From Prunus persica (taxonomy: Eukaryota > Streptophyta > Magnoliopsida > Rosales > Rosaceae), in assembly GCF_000346465.2 (NCBI RefSeq), contig NC_034011.1:8266040-8330039 (forward strand): a stretch of 64,000 nt of DNA, read 5' to 3'. The notes beneath the pieces are model-generated. The model did not search any database. It was given only the letters and a program-made list of their open reading frames with translations, and had not been told where the DNA came from. The translations under genes were made by a program, and so were the position numbers. Shown one piece after another: positions 51,901 through 62,136 of the stretch. Position 1 is the first letter of the stretch. Every line of letters begins with the position of its first letter.

Positions 51901-53811
51901 NNNNNNNNNNNNNNNNNNNNNNNNNNNNNNNNNNNNNNNNNNNNNNNNNNNNNNNNNNNNNNNNNNNNNNNNNNNNNNNNNNNNNNNNNNNNNNNNNNNN
52001 NNNNNNNNNNNNNNNNNNNNNNNNNNNNNNNNNNNNNNNNNNNNNNNNNNNNNNNNNNNNNNNNNNNNNNNNNNNNNNNNNNNNNNNNNNNNNNNNNNNN
52101 NNNNNNNNNNNNNNNNNNNNNNNNNNNNNNNNNNNNNNNNNNNNNNNNNNNNNNNNNNNNNNNNNNNNNNNNNNNNNNNNNNNNNNNNNNNNNNNNNNNN
52201 NNNNNNNNNNNNNNNNTCCACCTTGTCAACTGGGACACTGTTTGCCATCCTAAGAGCTGTGGTGGGCTAGGTCTAAAAAAGACCCATTTTATGAACCAGG
52301 CCCTTCTTGCCAAGACTGGTTGGAAACTTATTCAAAATAAGCAGGGTCTTTGGTCCCAAGTTCTCAATGGCAAGTACCTAAAAGACCAAAGTTTGCTTGC
52401 TGCGCCTAATCTTAAATTCCTAAATTGCTCTAGTACTTGGCGAGGTATTCTTTTTGGGACTCAACTCGCCTCCAAAGGTCTTAAATGGAGAGTTGGGAAT
52501 GGTGACAATATCTTGTTTTGGAAGGATAATTGGGCTGGCTGTGGTCCTCTGGAGAACTTCACCACAGTCCCCCTTACTGCTGATATGCTGGATTGGACCG
52601 TGAGTGATTTTCTCACGGAGCAAGGTTGGAACACAGACTGGCTTATGGGCTGCCTCCCCTTGCATGTGGTGCAAAAAATTCATTGCATTTTTGCAGGGTT
52701 TAATCACACTGAGGCGGACTCTTGTATATGGCAGCTCACCTCCAATGGTGAATTTTCTGTGAAAACGGCTTACCTCTCCTTGTTTACTGAGGAGACCAAC
52801 TATACTTGGAATTGGGATATGATTTGGAAACTGCAGGTCCCCCCCAAGATCAAAACCTTTCTCTGGCTGTTGATTCAGGGTAAGCTCCTAACCAATGTCC
52901 AACGTGTGAGAAGAAACTTAGCTTCCAACTCCAACTGCCCTTGCTGCAACGGCTCCATGGAGTCCTTGGATCATCTCTTTCGCAGGTGCAGGCATGCGAC
53001 TAAAGTGTGGAACTCCGTTGGCATTCCCAATCAAGTTGCTCACTCCTTCTCTATGGATTTTAAGGACTGGCTCTTCACCAATATTAAAGCTAGTTTCAGC
53101 TGCATGCAGGGTATCCCTTGGTCCTCCCTGTTTTTGGCTGCCCTATGGTTCTGCTGGAAATGGCGCTGTAAGAAAGTTTTTGATCTCAACTTCTCTCCTC
53201 CTCCCTGGCCCCACATTCCGATCATCCATTTCTCCCGTGAATGGCTGGTGGCTAACAGATCCAGGAACTCCAAGCTTCCTAAACATGTTCTTAAACTTCA
53301 TTGGTCTCCTCCCTGTGCTGGCTGGTTTAAGATTAACGTGGATGGCAGTTGTATGGGTGAGTTGGGCGCTATTAGTGCTGGTGGCATCATAAGGAACGAT
53401 GCTGGTGTTTGGGTCAAGGGATTTGTTACGAAGCTGGGATGTGGCAGTATCCTAGAAGCAGAGCTTTGGGGAGTCTTCAGAGGCCTGCTCCTCACGTGGA
53501 ACGAAGGTATCCGAAGAATTCAGATGGAATGTGACTCCCTCACTGCTGTCTCTCTTATTAATGGAGAAACTGGAACTAACCACCCCCTTTCTAGCATCAT
53601 CCATTGCTGCAAAGACTTGCTCTTGCGTGACTGGGAGTGCACCATCTATCACATCTATAGAGAGCAAAACTCTGCTGCGGACCATATGGCTCACTTGGGT
53701 CAATATTCCAGTTTGGGTTTTCATGTTATTGATCTTCCTCCTCCTTCTATTGTTAGCCTCTTGGCTAATGACTCTTCTAGGGGAACCACTGCGAGGCTTG
53801 TCCCAGTGTAG
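48979..53811 (+). CDS. LINE ORF2 polyprotein: endonuclease, reverse transcriptase, RNase H (gap inside)
   Basis: ORF2 from ATG 48979 begins MIMVWNVRGAG. APE-type endonuclease motifs: NVRG, LEPR, AGDFNE, and SDHCPL near residue 220. The reverse transcriptase has LKAPGPDGYP, KIDLSKAYDRINWDF, GIRQGDPLSPYIF and the catalytic FADD in HLFFADDLILF (around 51026). Right of the gap the frame continues with MNQALLAKTGWKLIQ, then a zf-RVT domain (CPCCNGSMESLDHLF), then RNase H with NVDGSC, EAELWG, ECDSLTAV and NSAADHMAHL. The left part runs into a stop at 51516 only because of several single-base losses close to the gap, probably sequencing errors. On the right the frame is open from the gap to the stop at 53811. 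Confidence 0.88.
51542..52216. other. Assembly gap, 675 N, flanked by two versions of one sequence
   Basis: The 58 bases before the gap (51484-51541) and the 63 after it (52217-52279) are the same sequence. The left one lacks single bases at A, G, C, C and G runs. The right version continues the reverse-transcriptase frame (HLVNWDTVCHPKSCGGLGL). The two contigs therefore probably overlap here and the gap is not real sequence. Confidence 0.85.
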
Positions 53812-53862
53812 TTCTCCTTTGTGTTTTTGTCGGGCTTAGGCCCTCCTTGTAACCAAAAAAAA

Positions 53863-53879
53863 AAAGATCAAGTGTTGGT
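53863..53879. repeat. Right target-site duplication of the LINE
   Basis: The second copy of AAAGATCAAGTGTTGGT, directly after the A tail. Confidence 0.92.
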
Positions 53880-55611
53880 CCTTCCATTCAACATTCAACT
53901 CTGTTGGTCCTTCAAATTTGGCGTTCAAAGGTTTTGTTCAAATAATGTGATACAACTATAGAATTTCTCAGTGTGCACTCCATTTTCCTCGAGCCAAACA
54001 AGTGAACCAAATGAAACTTCACATTTCTCATTTCTTTTATGTTCACTTGCAAAATTCAAGGGAGGTATTGTATAGCAGTGTAGCTAAGAAGTCCGAGTGT
54101 CATATCCACAGAGAGCGGTGTAAAGAAAATAATAGAATTGAAACAGAACAATTAAGATAGAGAAGTATATTTAAGCAATATATGGTTTAAAGAAAATTTA
54201 ATTGATTAAAACACTAAGGCATTGGGTTCTACTTTTAACATAAGCATGCAACTTTTATTAATTTGATCCACAAAATATTTTCCATTGTAGTTGTTCAAAA
54301 TAATTAATTCCTTTAGAAGTATTCTAAGCATAACTTGTACCATTGGCAACAAATTATCAAAAAATAATCTTCATCGAAATTCTATTAATCTAAGTAATTC
54401 TCTCCTCTTTTAAAAGCATGAAAGTTTTTACTACACAATGGGAAAAACATGATTGAACTCATGAAATAGATTATCAAACATTCATCAATTAATTAAAAAG
54501 AAAACTACAAATTTATATTAAAACTTAAGTTTGGATCAAACTAATAAAAATTAAATACTCATATTAAAAGCTTTCTCCCTAGCCTTATCTAGGGAGTTAG
54601 TTCCCTATAAAATAAAGCTAAACAGAAATTTAGAACTACAAAGATGGAGGAAGGAGAGAAAGCTGAAGAAGTTGTGGAGCTTGGTGTGATTTTCCATTTG
54701 AAGCAATGCTCTATTTATAGGTATGGGAGTTGCTCTTTGTTGCATCAATTGTATTTTGCCATGAATAAATAATTTCTCACCACTTGCCGCCAGCCCACAA
54801 TCAGATAGCCATACATTTGTTTATTACCTTCCAATTGCCTTTATCTATACAACAATGTTGCAAACTCCTCTTCTTTATTGGCTATATCCCATTTTCTTAT
54901 TCATTTGTTAGCTTGCTTAAAATCTTGGTGCGGCACTCCAAGCTTTATTTTCAATATATGCTAGTTATTGCTTCTTCTTTTCTAGGTTGGGCAACACCTC
55001 AAGCGTGAGTTTGCTTATTTTTCTCTGGTGAGCATGAAAAATGTACCTAAAAACAGAAAACTGAATAAAAATAATAAAATAAATTTAAATAAGGCACTAA
55101 CAATATAAATTTAGGGATGACATAGGTAATAATTATGTGTTTTTCACTTTATGAGTAATATTAATAGTGTAATATTGCTTCTCATTTTTCTTTGTAAACA
55201 GCAGCGTATTTTGGGACACTATAACTTCAGAATTGTTTGGTTGTGTTGAACAATAACCCTGTCAAATATTTTTATATTTACTGTTTTATAATCCTTATAT
55301 AAAACAATAAAGGATGGGTAGTTCAGATCAGAAGATAACTTTAGGCATTGATATTTAGATTTGATAATCTTTTTCATGTAGCCCTTGTTATAACGTAATG
55401 AGCATAGTAGATTGATATAATCTTATTGTGTTGCGTCATAAATCAAACCATGGTCAATTGCTCGGTTTGGATCAATACGACCTGCTCCCTTTGCTAGAGG
55501 TGAAGCGAGTTGAAGATCACTATCTAAAATCAGGCTAAAATTATTATCTAAACGATTTGCAGTGATTATGATGTGCTCTTAGCATAAGTGCAGCCACCCC
55601 TGCAACATGAG
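53880..55611. other. LTR-like non-coding repeat sequence, unclassified
   Basis: No protein-coding frame is supported. From about 54063 the text (AAGAAGTCCGAGTGTCATAT then CCACAGAGAGCGG) resembles the segment CGAGTGTCGTACCCACAGGG seen in non-coding parts of many plant LTR elements. A reversed TATA-like part (CTCTATTTATAGG) lies near 54709. No ends could be fixed. Confidence 0.4.
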
Positions 55612-57738
55612 AGTGTTAACTCACAATTGTATGTGTCAATTAGTAGTATAACAAGACAAGTACGAGGTCGTACCCACGAGGACTGAGAAGTTAAACTTAA
55701 TTACGTACTTAGATTATCCAATTCAAGAAAAACAGGATGTTAAATCTAAAATAGAATTTCAAGTGAGAGTGATTGTGATTGTGAAAACAAATTAAGCAAA
55801 ATGAAATTGCAAACGAAAGCAAAGTAAACAAGTGTAACAAAAAGTGGTCTTAAGGGTTGGAAAACATATTTGGAGACTAGGGCATTTTATTCACCATAAC
55901 AATTCAATTTTAGATTGTAAGGATTAAGTGATAAGTCTAATTTAGATTCAAAGATTGATTCTAGCTAAAATATGATTAAGCCATGGTGTTTGGTTCTAAC
56001 CTTGTATTCCTAATTCTCTAATTAAGTCTTTGTTGTCAACCCTAAATCAAGCATTATAAATTCATTAAACATAGAAGAATGTTTTAAACAACCAAGCATG
56101 TATCTAATCCTTGTTGTCAAATGTCTATACATACTCTTCCTATTCATAATTCAATTTGAATTATGGTATATGATGTCTACTCTTAATTCCAAACAAGATA
56201 GCTAACATACAAGTTTTAATGGTGATCAATCATTCAAACAAGCATATTAACATATTGTTGTGCGTAGCGGAAGCGGATTGCACTGGGTAGACAATACGAA
56301 ACCATTAAAACAACAAGACAAATAGCAAAATAGCAAAATCCAAGAGACACGAGGATTTATACTGGTTCAACCTGTGTGTAGCCTACATCCAGTTCGAAGA
56401 TGGCAAGAACATCTGCTAGTATCCCAAAGGAGATTATAAACAAAGGAGATTAAACACTCTCACCTAGTCTAAGAATTACAGAGTTTAACTCTCACAACCC
56501 AAATCCCAAATACACCCAAGTTACTCAGACACAGATATTAAAAAAGAAAGAGAGGCTACAAAGATATGAAGAACACTTATAAACAAGGAAGTTCTTCACA
56601 TCACCATCTCTTCCTCACACAAAAGGTGCAGCAGCAAAGACACCATGGTGCATACAGCTTGCCCCATGACAAGAGCACTCTTTCACCTGTTGTTCTCACT
56701 AAAACTGCACACACCTTTCTCTCTGCCAAGCCTTCATTATATAACCAAGAATTTGGTCCAATAGTTGGATGAGCACCTTCAAAGTCGTCCACAAAACAAA
56801 GGACATTAATGCACCGAAACATCTCAACCACCAGCATTGGAAAAGAAACCAGCCGCTCCTCTTTGGTGCGGCACAGTGCGGCACACCTGCATGCACCTCT
56901 TCTGCTGCCAAGGAAGTCCCTGATTACGCATAGCTCTAGTTGGCTGCACAAAAAACCCAAGAGCCAAAAATAGTAGCAATAATGCAAGATTATTCTACTT
57001 CTATCTCTGAAGCTCACAGCTGTCACTCCTTGCAATCAATATGATTGCCACATAGCCCAAGTGGCTTAATAAATATAGTAGCCAATCCGTGAATCAAGGG
57101 ATAAACAATCACATGCAAATAGTGATCAAGAACATGGCTTTTGTTCTTTTTGACAAAGGCTGACTTCAGCATGATTCCCTTCCTTTGATAACTTGCCCAC
57201 TTGCTGCATGTCTTCCTTTTGTACTTTTGTTAATATAAAATTTTATCAACAAAAAACACTCTTCCTTTGGTTTCGGCAAATGCATGAGAAAAGAAAGAGT
57301 AATCTCTTCCTTTCTCCAAGTGGATGACATGCAACACGAGAGATAATAAACAAAACAATATTTGAGCCAATGTTCAACACTTATAAGGATAGTGAATAAG
57401 AACCAGAATCTGGAATCAAACTTAAAAATTGAAAATTATAAATTCAGAATATTCATGTTAGGTTACATCGAAACCTTAGATATGAATTTAGCTACTCATA
57501 ATATTATATTAACATAAACAGAATTGGCAAAACATAACGAATGCAATAAGAGTAAAAAAACTATATTTTGAAGTTCTTGTGGTGTCCAATGCTTCATCAA
57601 GTGCTTCTCGACGTTTAGAAGGACGTATGAAGGTTAATGAGGTGATTGGATGAGTTTGGGTGAATGGTGATGGCTGAGAAAGGAAATTCGTAGGGAAGGC
57701 ACAGAGCATTTCTGGGACAATTTTGGTGAGTTGGGGTA
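55612..57738. repeat. Second LTR-like non-coding repeat, split by a solo LTR
   Basis: It starts with the same kind of signature (AAGTACGAGGTCGTACCCAC, about 55650) as the segment at 54063 and is non-coding throughout. It is interrupted at 56256-57379 by a probable solo LTR, and its text resumes afterwards with the same AT-rich style to about 57700. Family and ends are uncertain. Confidence 0.4.
56256..57379. mobile_element. Probable solo LTR (about 1.1 kb)
   Basis: The block begins TGTTGTGCG and ends TTCAACA, the TGTTG/CAACA ends of an LTR. Flanking 5-mers are CATAT and CTTAT, one mismatch. Near the start it contains GAGGATTTATACTGGTTCAA, a phrase usual in plant Copia LTRs. There is no coding content apart from chance frames. 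No internal region or partner LTR is present. Confidence 0.55.
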
Positions 57739-58343
57739 GGGGTGTATTCAATTGAGATTTTAAAAGACTATTTATGGATAAATAAGTCCAATGGATTTTA
57801 AAAGACTATTTAAGAATGTAATGACTTATAAGATTTTATACTCATGATTTTTTATGTTTGGATTTTTAAGATTTATATCATAAGAATTTATAAGATTTGA
57901 AAGGACCATATGGATTTTTTATTTGTACGATGCTAACCAACCAACTTAGTTGGATGATGGGCAATGTCTAGTTCAATGGTGCACGAATTCTTTAGGAACA
58001 ACCTCTACAACCCAAGCTTTCCAAATGATGGTGGAATTTATCCTTCCCAAAGGTTTTATGATAGGTATAAGGTTACTAGGCTGCGGACACTTGGTTCAAA
58101 CAATGGAATGGAGCCATAAATAAAAAGCCAATAAAAGTCAATTTCTTAAAGTTGTGGGCACTTGCATCAGTAATAACATAAACGGGATCAAATGGAATGG
58201 AACAATAAATAAAAGCAAACATTCAAAGTTACAAGAGTCAATGAAAAAGATAACAAAGAAACACAATTTTAACAAAGAAAAGTAAAATTCAATAAAGTTT
58301 TCCCAATCTTTTAATAGCCAATTTGATGTAGCTTCATGTCCTC

Positions 58344-58967
58344 CTACGTAGCATTTCTCCACATATCTAAAGCTATGGTAGCCCTCCATGCATTAGCATT
58401 TTCTCGTTGTTGCTCTTGGGTTTGAACAATAGGTTCCAAATTCTCTTCTTCATTAACTGGTAATACTGAAGATGAAGAAGATTCATCTATTGATTCAATT
58501 GGAAATTCATCAGAACGACACTCTTTGCGAAGAAAGTTATGTAGTGCTACACATGCTAACACAAGCTCTGCTTGTGTCTTAAATAGAAATGGAGGTGCTG
58601 ACTTAAAAATTGTGAACCGTGATTTAAAAATGCCAAATATCCTCTCGATCACATTCCTCAATGACGCATGGCGAAGATTGAACAATTCATTTTCATTTTG
58701 AGGGTCATTACCATGACCTGTAAAATCTTGGAAATGATATCGCACACCTCGAAATGGAGCTAAAAATTGGCGCCGATTATGAAATCCATAATCCACTAGA
58801 AAATATTTACCTAATTATATATACAGTACATATAAAATTAGTATGAAAAGTTAAAAAAAAAAAATATTTATCATTTAAAATAAGTACTTACCTTGGGGCA
58901 CTTTAAGTCCATTCCTCCTTGATAAAGCATCATTTAGTAGTTTTGAATCATGAGTTGAACCCTCCCA
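58344..58967 (-). pseudogene. Harbinger transposase (HARBI1 / DDE_Tnp_4), C-terminal part
   Basis: Two exons read in frame: 58967-58892 (WEGSTHDSKLLNDALSRRNG) and 58810-58344, joined by a GT-AG intron at CAAG|GTAAGT. The second exon gives KYFLVDYGFHNRRQFLAPFR (third part of the DDE domain), then LRNVIERIFGIFKSRFTIFK and LACVALHNFLRKECRSDEF, which are hallmark C-terminal Harbinger motifs. Upstream of the Trp-Glu-Gly the expected N-terminal half, including the HTH and first Asp, is replaced by unrelated repetitive sequence, so the gene is broken. Confidence 0.85.
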
Positions 58968-59154
58968 CCCGCCCAGTGGGGCAGAGTTCAAACTCTGTAC
59001 CATAATCAAATGCAAAGAGGTTGTTGTTAAAGAAGGATTTGAAAATCAACGAAGGTAATATATGGAGGCAATTTATTGTATTTGTCATGGCCTTATTGCC
59101 TTGGTTGGCACGAACACAATATAACAATATGTATGTGAAGCTGCTGTCAAAATA

Positions 59155-59310
59155 GTTTAACCAAATAAAAAACTTCAACCCAATTATAATCCAAAATAGT
59201 TCAACCAAATTATAATCCAAATAGTTCAACCAAAGTACCAAAATAGTTTAACCAAATTACAATAACAATAGTTCAACCAAAGTAGAAGCAAAATAGCACA
59301 AACTAAAATA
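59155..59310. repeat. Minisatellite of an ATAGTTCAACCAAA-like motif
   Basis: About seven imperfect copies of ATAGTT(C/T)AACCAAA separated by 6-15 variable bases. They lie between the MYB-like ORF and the transposase remnant of the Harbinger element, where the transposase 5' part should be. Confidence 0.8.
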
Positions 59311-59347
59311 TAGTTCAACAAAACCCAAGATGATCAAAATACTAAAA

Positions 59348-60312
59348 TCATCCTAACTTGAATTTTATCCAAGATGAGCGCTCTTCCAATGACATCTTCA
59401 AGAACAAGTCCTTCTTTGCTTTATTACTAAGCGTTTCACATACCATGTAACGAGTATTGTCATCCAAATTTGGTATATCTTTTAAAGCATCCCAAATATC
59501 CTTCTCTCTGTCTCTGTTTCTTTCTCTTTTCTCCATTAGGTTAGATATTTTAACAAAATTGGCAGAAATAGTCTCAATGCCAATAGAAAGATTTTCTAGA
59601 ACTTTGGCTTGATTGTTGGTCCCAACTGAGCTAGAACTCACTTCATACTCGGATCTATTTCGCTTATTGCGGCTTGATTTTTCAGTGGGAACCTCTGAAC
59701 CTAAAAGGGAAGGAGATGGTGGACTGCATTGGCAGGGTGATGGAGGCTGGTAGGATGGTTCATAGTGATTTGGTGCTATGAACGCATCATTGTTAGGATC
59801 ATATGAAAAGTCTTCCATCCCAAAATCTCTATTTTCTTCCCCATAAGTTGTTGCATCGGTATTATCAGCACCTAATGCAATGGATCCATTCCCAGTAGCA
59901 GTTCCACCCCCAACAACAATCTTCAAATCCTCATAATCAACTACATTTTTTTCTCGAAGTTTACTGTGACTTGGGTGGGACTAGCAAAGAACAAATTATT
60001 CATTGTTAATATATTGCAAATAACATAATGTACTAAACTAGTAAGCTATTAATATATTTAAAAGATTATGAACTAAGTTCACCTTCAAGTAATCTTTCCA
60101 TACTTCCTCACTAGCAGTGAAAGTCTTTGCAATTGGGTCCCACCCAAAGCCAGAGTTGTTACGCATAAGTGTCGACATCTTGTTATATTGCTTCTTAAAC
60201 CACTTCATTTGGCTCAAATAATGATTATAAGTTTTAGGGAACCTAATTTTCGCATTAAGACGAGGAAGTATCACTCTTTCTACATTTTGCTTGCTAAGTG
60301 ACCCATTAGCAT
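59348..60312 (-). CDS. Harbinger ORF1: MYB/SANT-like DNA-binding protein, partial
   Basis: Transposon-encoded helper with a MYB/SANT-like domain (Myb_DNA-bind_3). Exon a (60312-60083) gives SQMKWFKKQYNKMSTLMRNN, then SGFGWDPIAKTFTASEEVWK and DYLK. After a GT-AG intron, exon b (59980-59348) continues in frame with SHPSHSKLREKNVVDYEDLK and ends near WIKFKLG. Exon b has an acidic linker, SPPSPSLLGSE-like sequence and a C-terminal helical part (ENLSIGIETISANFVKISNL). The MYB N-terminal half is cut off by the Copia element at 60313. In this superfamily ORF1 works with the transposase for nuclear import and DNA binding. Confidence 0.78.
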
Positions 60313-60638
60313 TGTTGAGAAACTGAAATTAACTTAAACGTAAAAGGATTCTTTGAGTAAACGTATTTCACAGCACAAGAATACTGCAGTTTTCCTCTCT
60401 TATATATATCTGAAAAACAAAGCTTACAAAATAACAATCTCCACAATAACCACTAACACACAAGTGCAGATTTTGTGGAGTTCAACTACCTTAAGCAACG
60501 GAAGCAAATTTGAACGTGGTGAACAGACTAAACCACAACTTCTACATTCTAGGACTTCAGCTTGACTTGGTCTCTACATGGCCATGTCAGCATTATTTAA
60601 TTAAAAACTAATTAAACTTAACTAAATAACTTTTAACA
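60313..60638 (-). repeat. 3' LTR of the Copia element (326 bp)
   Basis: In element orientation it starts TGTTAAAAG right after the polypurine tract and ends TCTCAACA, giving TGTT...AACA ends. A TATATATAAGAGAGG promoter-like box lies at about 60400-60415. The adjacent host bases (60308-60312, AGCAT on the plus strand) would be one target duplication; its partner lies beyond the right edge. Confidence 0.85.
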
Positions 60639-60680
60639 CCCTCCCTTAAACTGATTTTTACGAAAAACAGTTTAGGATCT

Positions 60681-61997
60681 CTACACCATCACATAATCAT
60701 CTTCCTGTTCAATGCTTTGAAATGAACAAACTCCCAACATGCTTCTCAGCTTCTCAAACGCAGGTACCATCACATAATCATCTTCCTGTTCAATGCTTTG
60801 AAATGAACAAACTCCCAACATGCTTCTCAGCTTCTCAAACGCAGGTTGCTTCAAAGGCTTAGTTAAGATGTCTGCAACCTGCTCCCCACTCTTGCAATAT
60901 TCAAGTACAATCTTCTCATCACTGCACAGGTCACGCAAAAAATGAAAACGTACATCAATGTGTTTACTTCTCCCATGCATGACTGGATTCCTCGATAGCT
61001 TTATAGTTGACATGTTGTCGCAGCAGATGGTTGTTGGTCCCTTTTGAACATCACCAAGCACTTCAAATATTTTCCTAAGCCACATAGCTTGACAGGAGCT
61101 TGCAGCTGCTGCTACATATTCAGCTTCTGTTGAGGAAAGTGTCACAATTTGTTGCTTCTTTGAGGACCACGATATTGCACCAGAGTTGAGCAGAAATGTG
61201 TGACCGGAAGTGCTCTTACGATCATCTATATCACCTGCATAGTCACTATCTGTGTACCCAACAAAACCAGAACCATCTTCCCTTTTATAAAACACACCAT
61301 AATCAATTGTCCCCTTTACATACCTGAGAATTCTCTTTGCTGCATTGAGATGCATTTCAGTTGGTTTTTCCATATATCGGCTCACAAGACTCACTGCATA
61401 CATGATGTCAGGCCTCGTGTATGTTAAATACATGAGACTCCCAATTATCTGTTTATAGAAAGTGCTGTCAACCTCCTTTCCACCTTTGTCTTTGCATAGC
61501 TTTAAGCCGTGTTCAGCTGGAGTTCCAAATGGCTTGCAGTCATCCATCTGAAACCTGTTAAGAATGTCCTGTGCATATTTTTTCTGGTAGATGAAATTAC
61601 CAGCAGTAGTTTGAATGACTTCCAATCCAAGAAAATAGTGCATTAATCCTAGATCAGTCATTTCAAACTCCATCATCATAGACTTCTTGAATTCATCAAA
61701 CATTTTAGCATCACTTCCAGTGAATATCAAGTCATCAACATACAAGCATACCATGAGTATTTTACCTTCTTCCTCAGTCTTGACATAAAGTGTGTGCTCA
61801 AAAGGACATTTGTGAAATCCAAGCTTAGCAAAGTGAGCATCTATGCGACTGTACCAAGCTCGAGGTGCTTGTTTCAGTCCATAGAGTGCTTTCTTCAGTT
61901 TGAACACCTTCTCTTCTTCTCCTTTTCTCTCATAACCAGGTGGTTGATCAATGTACACCTCCTCTTGCAGGTTTCCATGCAGGAATGCTGACTTCAC
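60681..61997 (-). CDS. Copia polyprotein, reverse transcriptase to RNase H end
   Basis: The C-terminal part of the pol polyprotein. The reverse transcriptase shows KSAFLHGNLQEEVYIDQPPG, ALYGLKQAPRAWYSRIDAHF and the catalytic YVDD in VCLYVDDLIFTG. RNase H follows with GYTDSDYAGDIDDRKSTSG, SSTEAEYVAAAASSCQAMWL, and NPVMHGRSKHIDVRFHFLRD. The end carries a perfect 27-residue tandem duplication, so the protein is slightly longer than usual. The right limit of this frame is caused by base errors next to the N gap; the frame belongs to the same polyprotein as 62137-64000. Confidence 0.92.
   Translation of the reverse strand: MKSAFLHGNLQEEVYIDQPPGYERKGEEEKVFKLKKALYGLKQAPRAWYSRIDAHFAKLGFHKCPFEHTLYVKTEEEGKILMVCLYVDDLIFTGSDAKMFDEFKKSMMMEFEMTDLGLMHYFLGLEVIQTTAGNFIYQKKYAQDILNRFQMDDCKPFGTPAEHGLKLCKDKGGKEVDSTFYKQIIGSLMYLTYTRPDIMYAVSLVSRYMEKPTEMHLNAAKRILRYVKGTIDYGVFYKREDGSGFVGYTDSDYAGDIDDRKSTSGHTFLLNSGAISWSSKKQQIVTLSSTEAEYVAAAASSCQAMWLRKIFEVLGDVQKGPTTICCDNMSTIKLSRNPVMHGRSKHIDVRFHFLRDLCSDEKIVLEYCKSGEQVADILTKPLKQPAFEKLRSMLGVCSFQSIEQEDDYVMVPAFEKLRSMLGVCSFQSIEQEDDYVMV
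60685..60846. repeat. 81-bp perfect tandem duplication at the Copia pol C-terminus
   Basis: Units 60685-60765 and 60766-60846 appear identical. Each encodes the 27 residues beginning PAFEKLRSMLG and ending EDDYVMV. The period is a multiple of three, so the frame is kept and the last residues are simply repeated before the stop. Confidence 0.93.
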
Positions 61998-62017
61998 GGT
62001 CTACTGAAAAATTTGCC

Positions 62018-62136
62018 NNNNNNNNNNNNNNNNNNNNNNNNNNNNNNNNNNNNNNNNNNNNNNNNNNNNNNNNNNNNNNNNNNNNNNNNNNNNNNNNNNN
62101 NNNNNNNNNNNNNNNNNNNNNNNNNNNNNNNNNNNN
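62018..62136. other. Assembly gap, 119 N, in the Copia reverse transcriptase
   Basis: It replaces about 40 codons between GEVDKHK and the LDVKSAF region. The 20 bases to its left contain a base loss and gain compared with the expected frame, which creates an apparent stop; this is likely low-quality contig-end sequence. Confidence 0.95.

Larger units (their letters stand above)
46993..53862 (+). mobile_element. L1-type LINE retrotransposon, near full length, with poly(A) tail
   Basis: The element lies between identical 17-bp target duplications and ends in a run of As after GTAACC. It has the usual plant L1 plan: ORF1 (DUF4283 plus CCHC knuckle), then ORF2 (endonuclease, reverse transcriptase, zf-RVT, RNase H). 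The 5' leader before ORF1 is only about 40 bases, so it may be slightly 5'-truncated. An N gap of 675 bases interrupts ORF2. One in-frame stop sits in ORF1. The exact target duplication and intact downstream domains point to a fairly recent insertion. Confidence 0.93.
57739..60312 (-). mobile_element. PIF/Harbinger-type DNA transposon, left part, interrupted by a Copia element
   Basis: The left end carries GGGGTGTATTCAATTGAGAT, a typical subterminal sequence of plant Harbinger elements. Inside are remains of the transposase (58344-58967) and a MYB/SANT-like ORF (59348-60312), both on the minus strand, the standard two-gene set of this superfamily. The right part continues beyond the Copia insertion, outside the window. 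The transposase lacks its N-terminal half, so this copy is not autonomous as seen. Confidence 0.7.
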
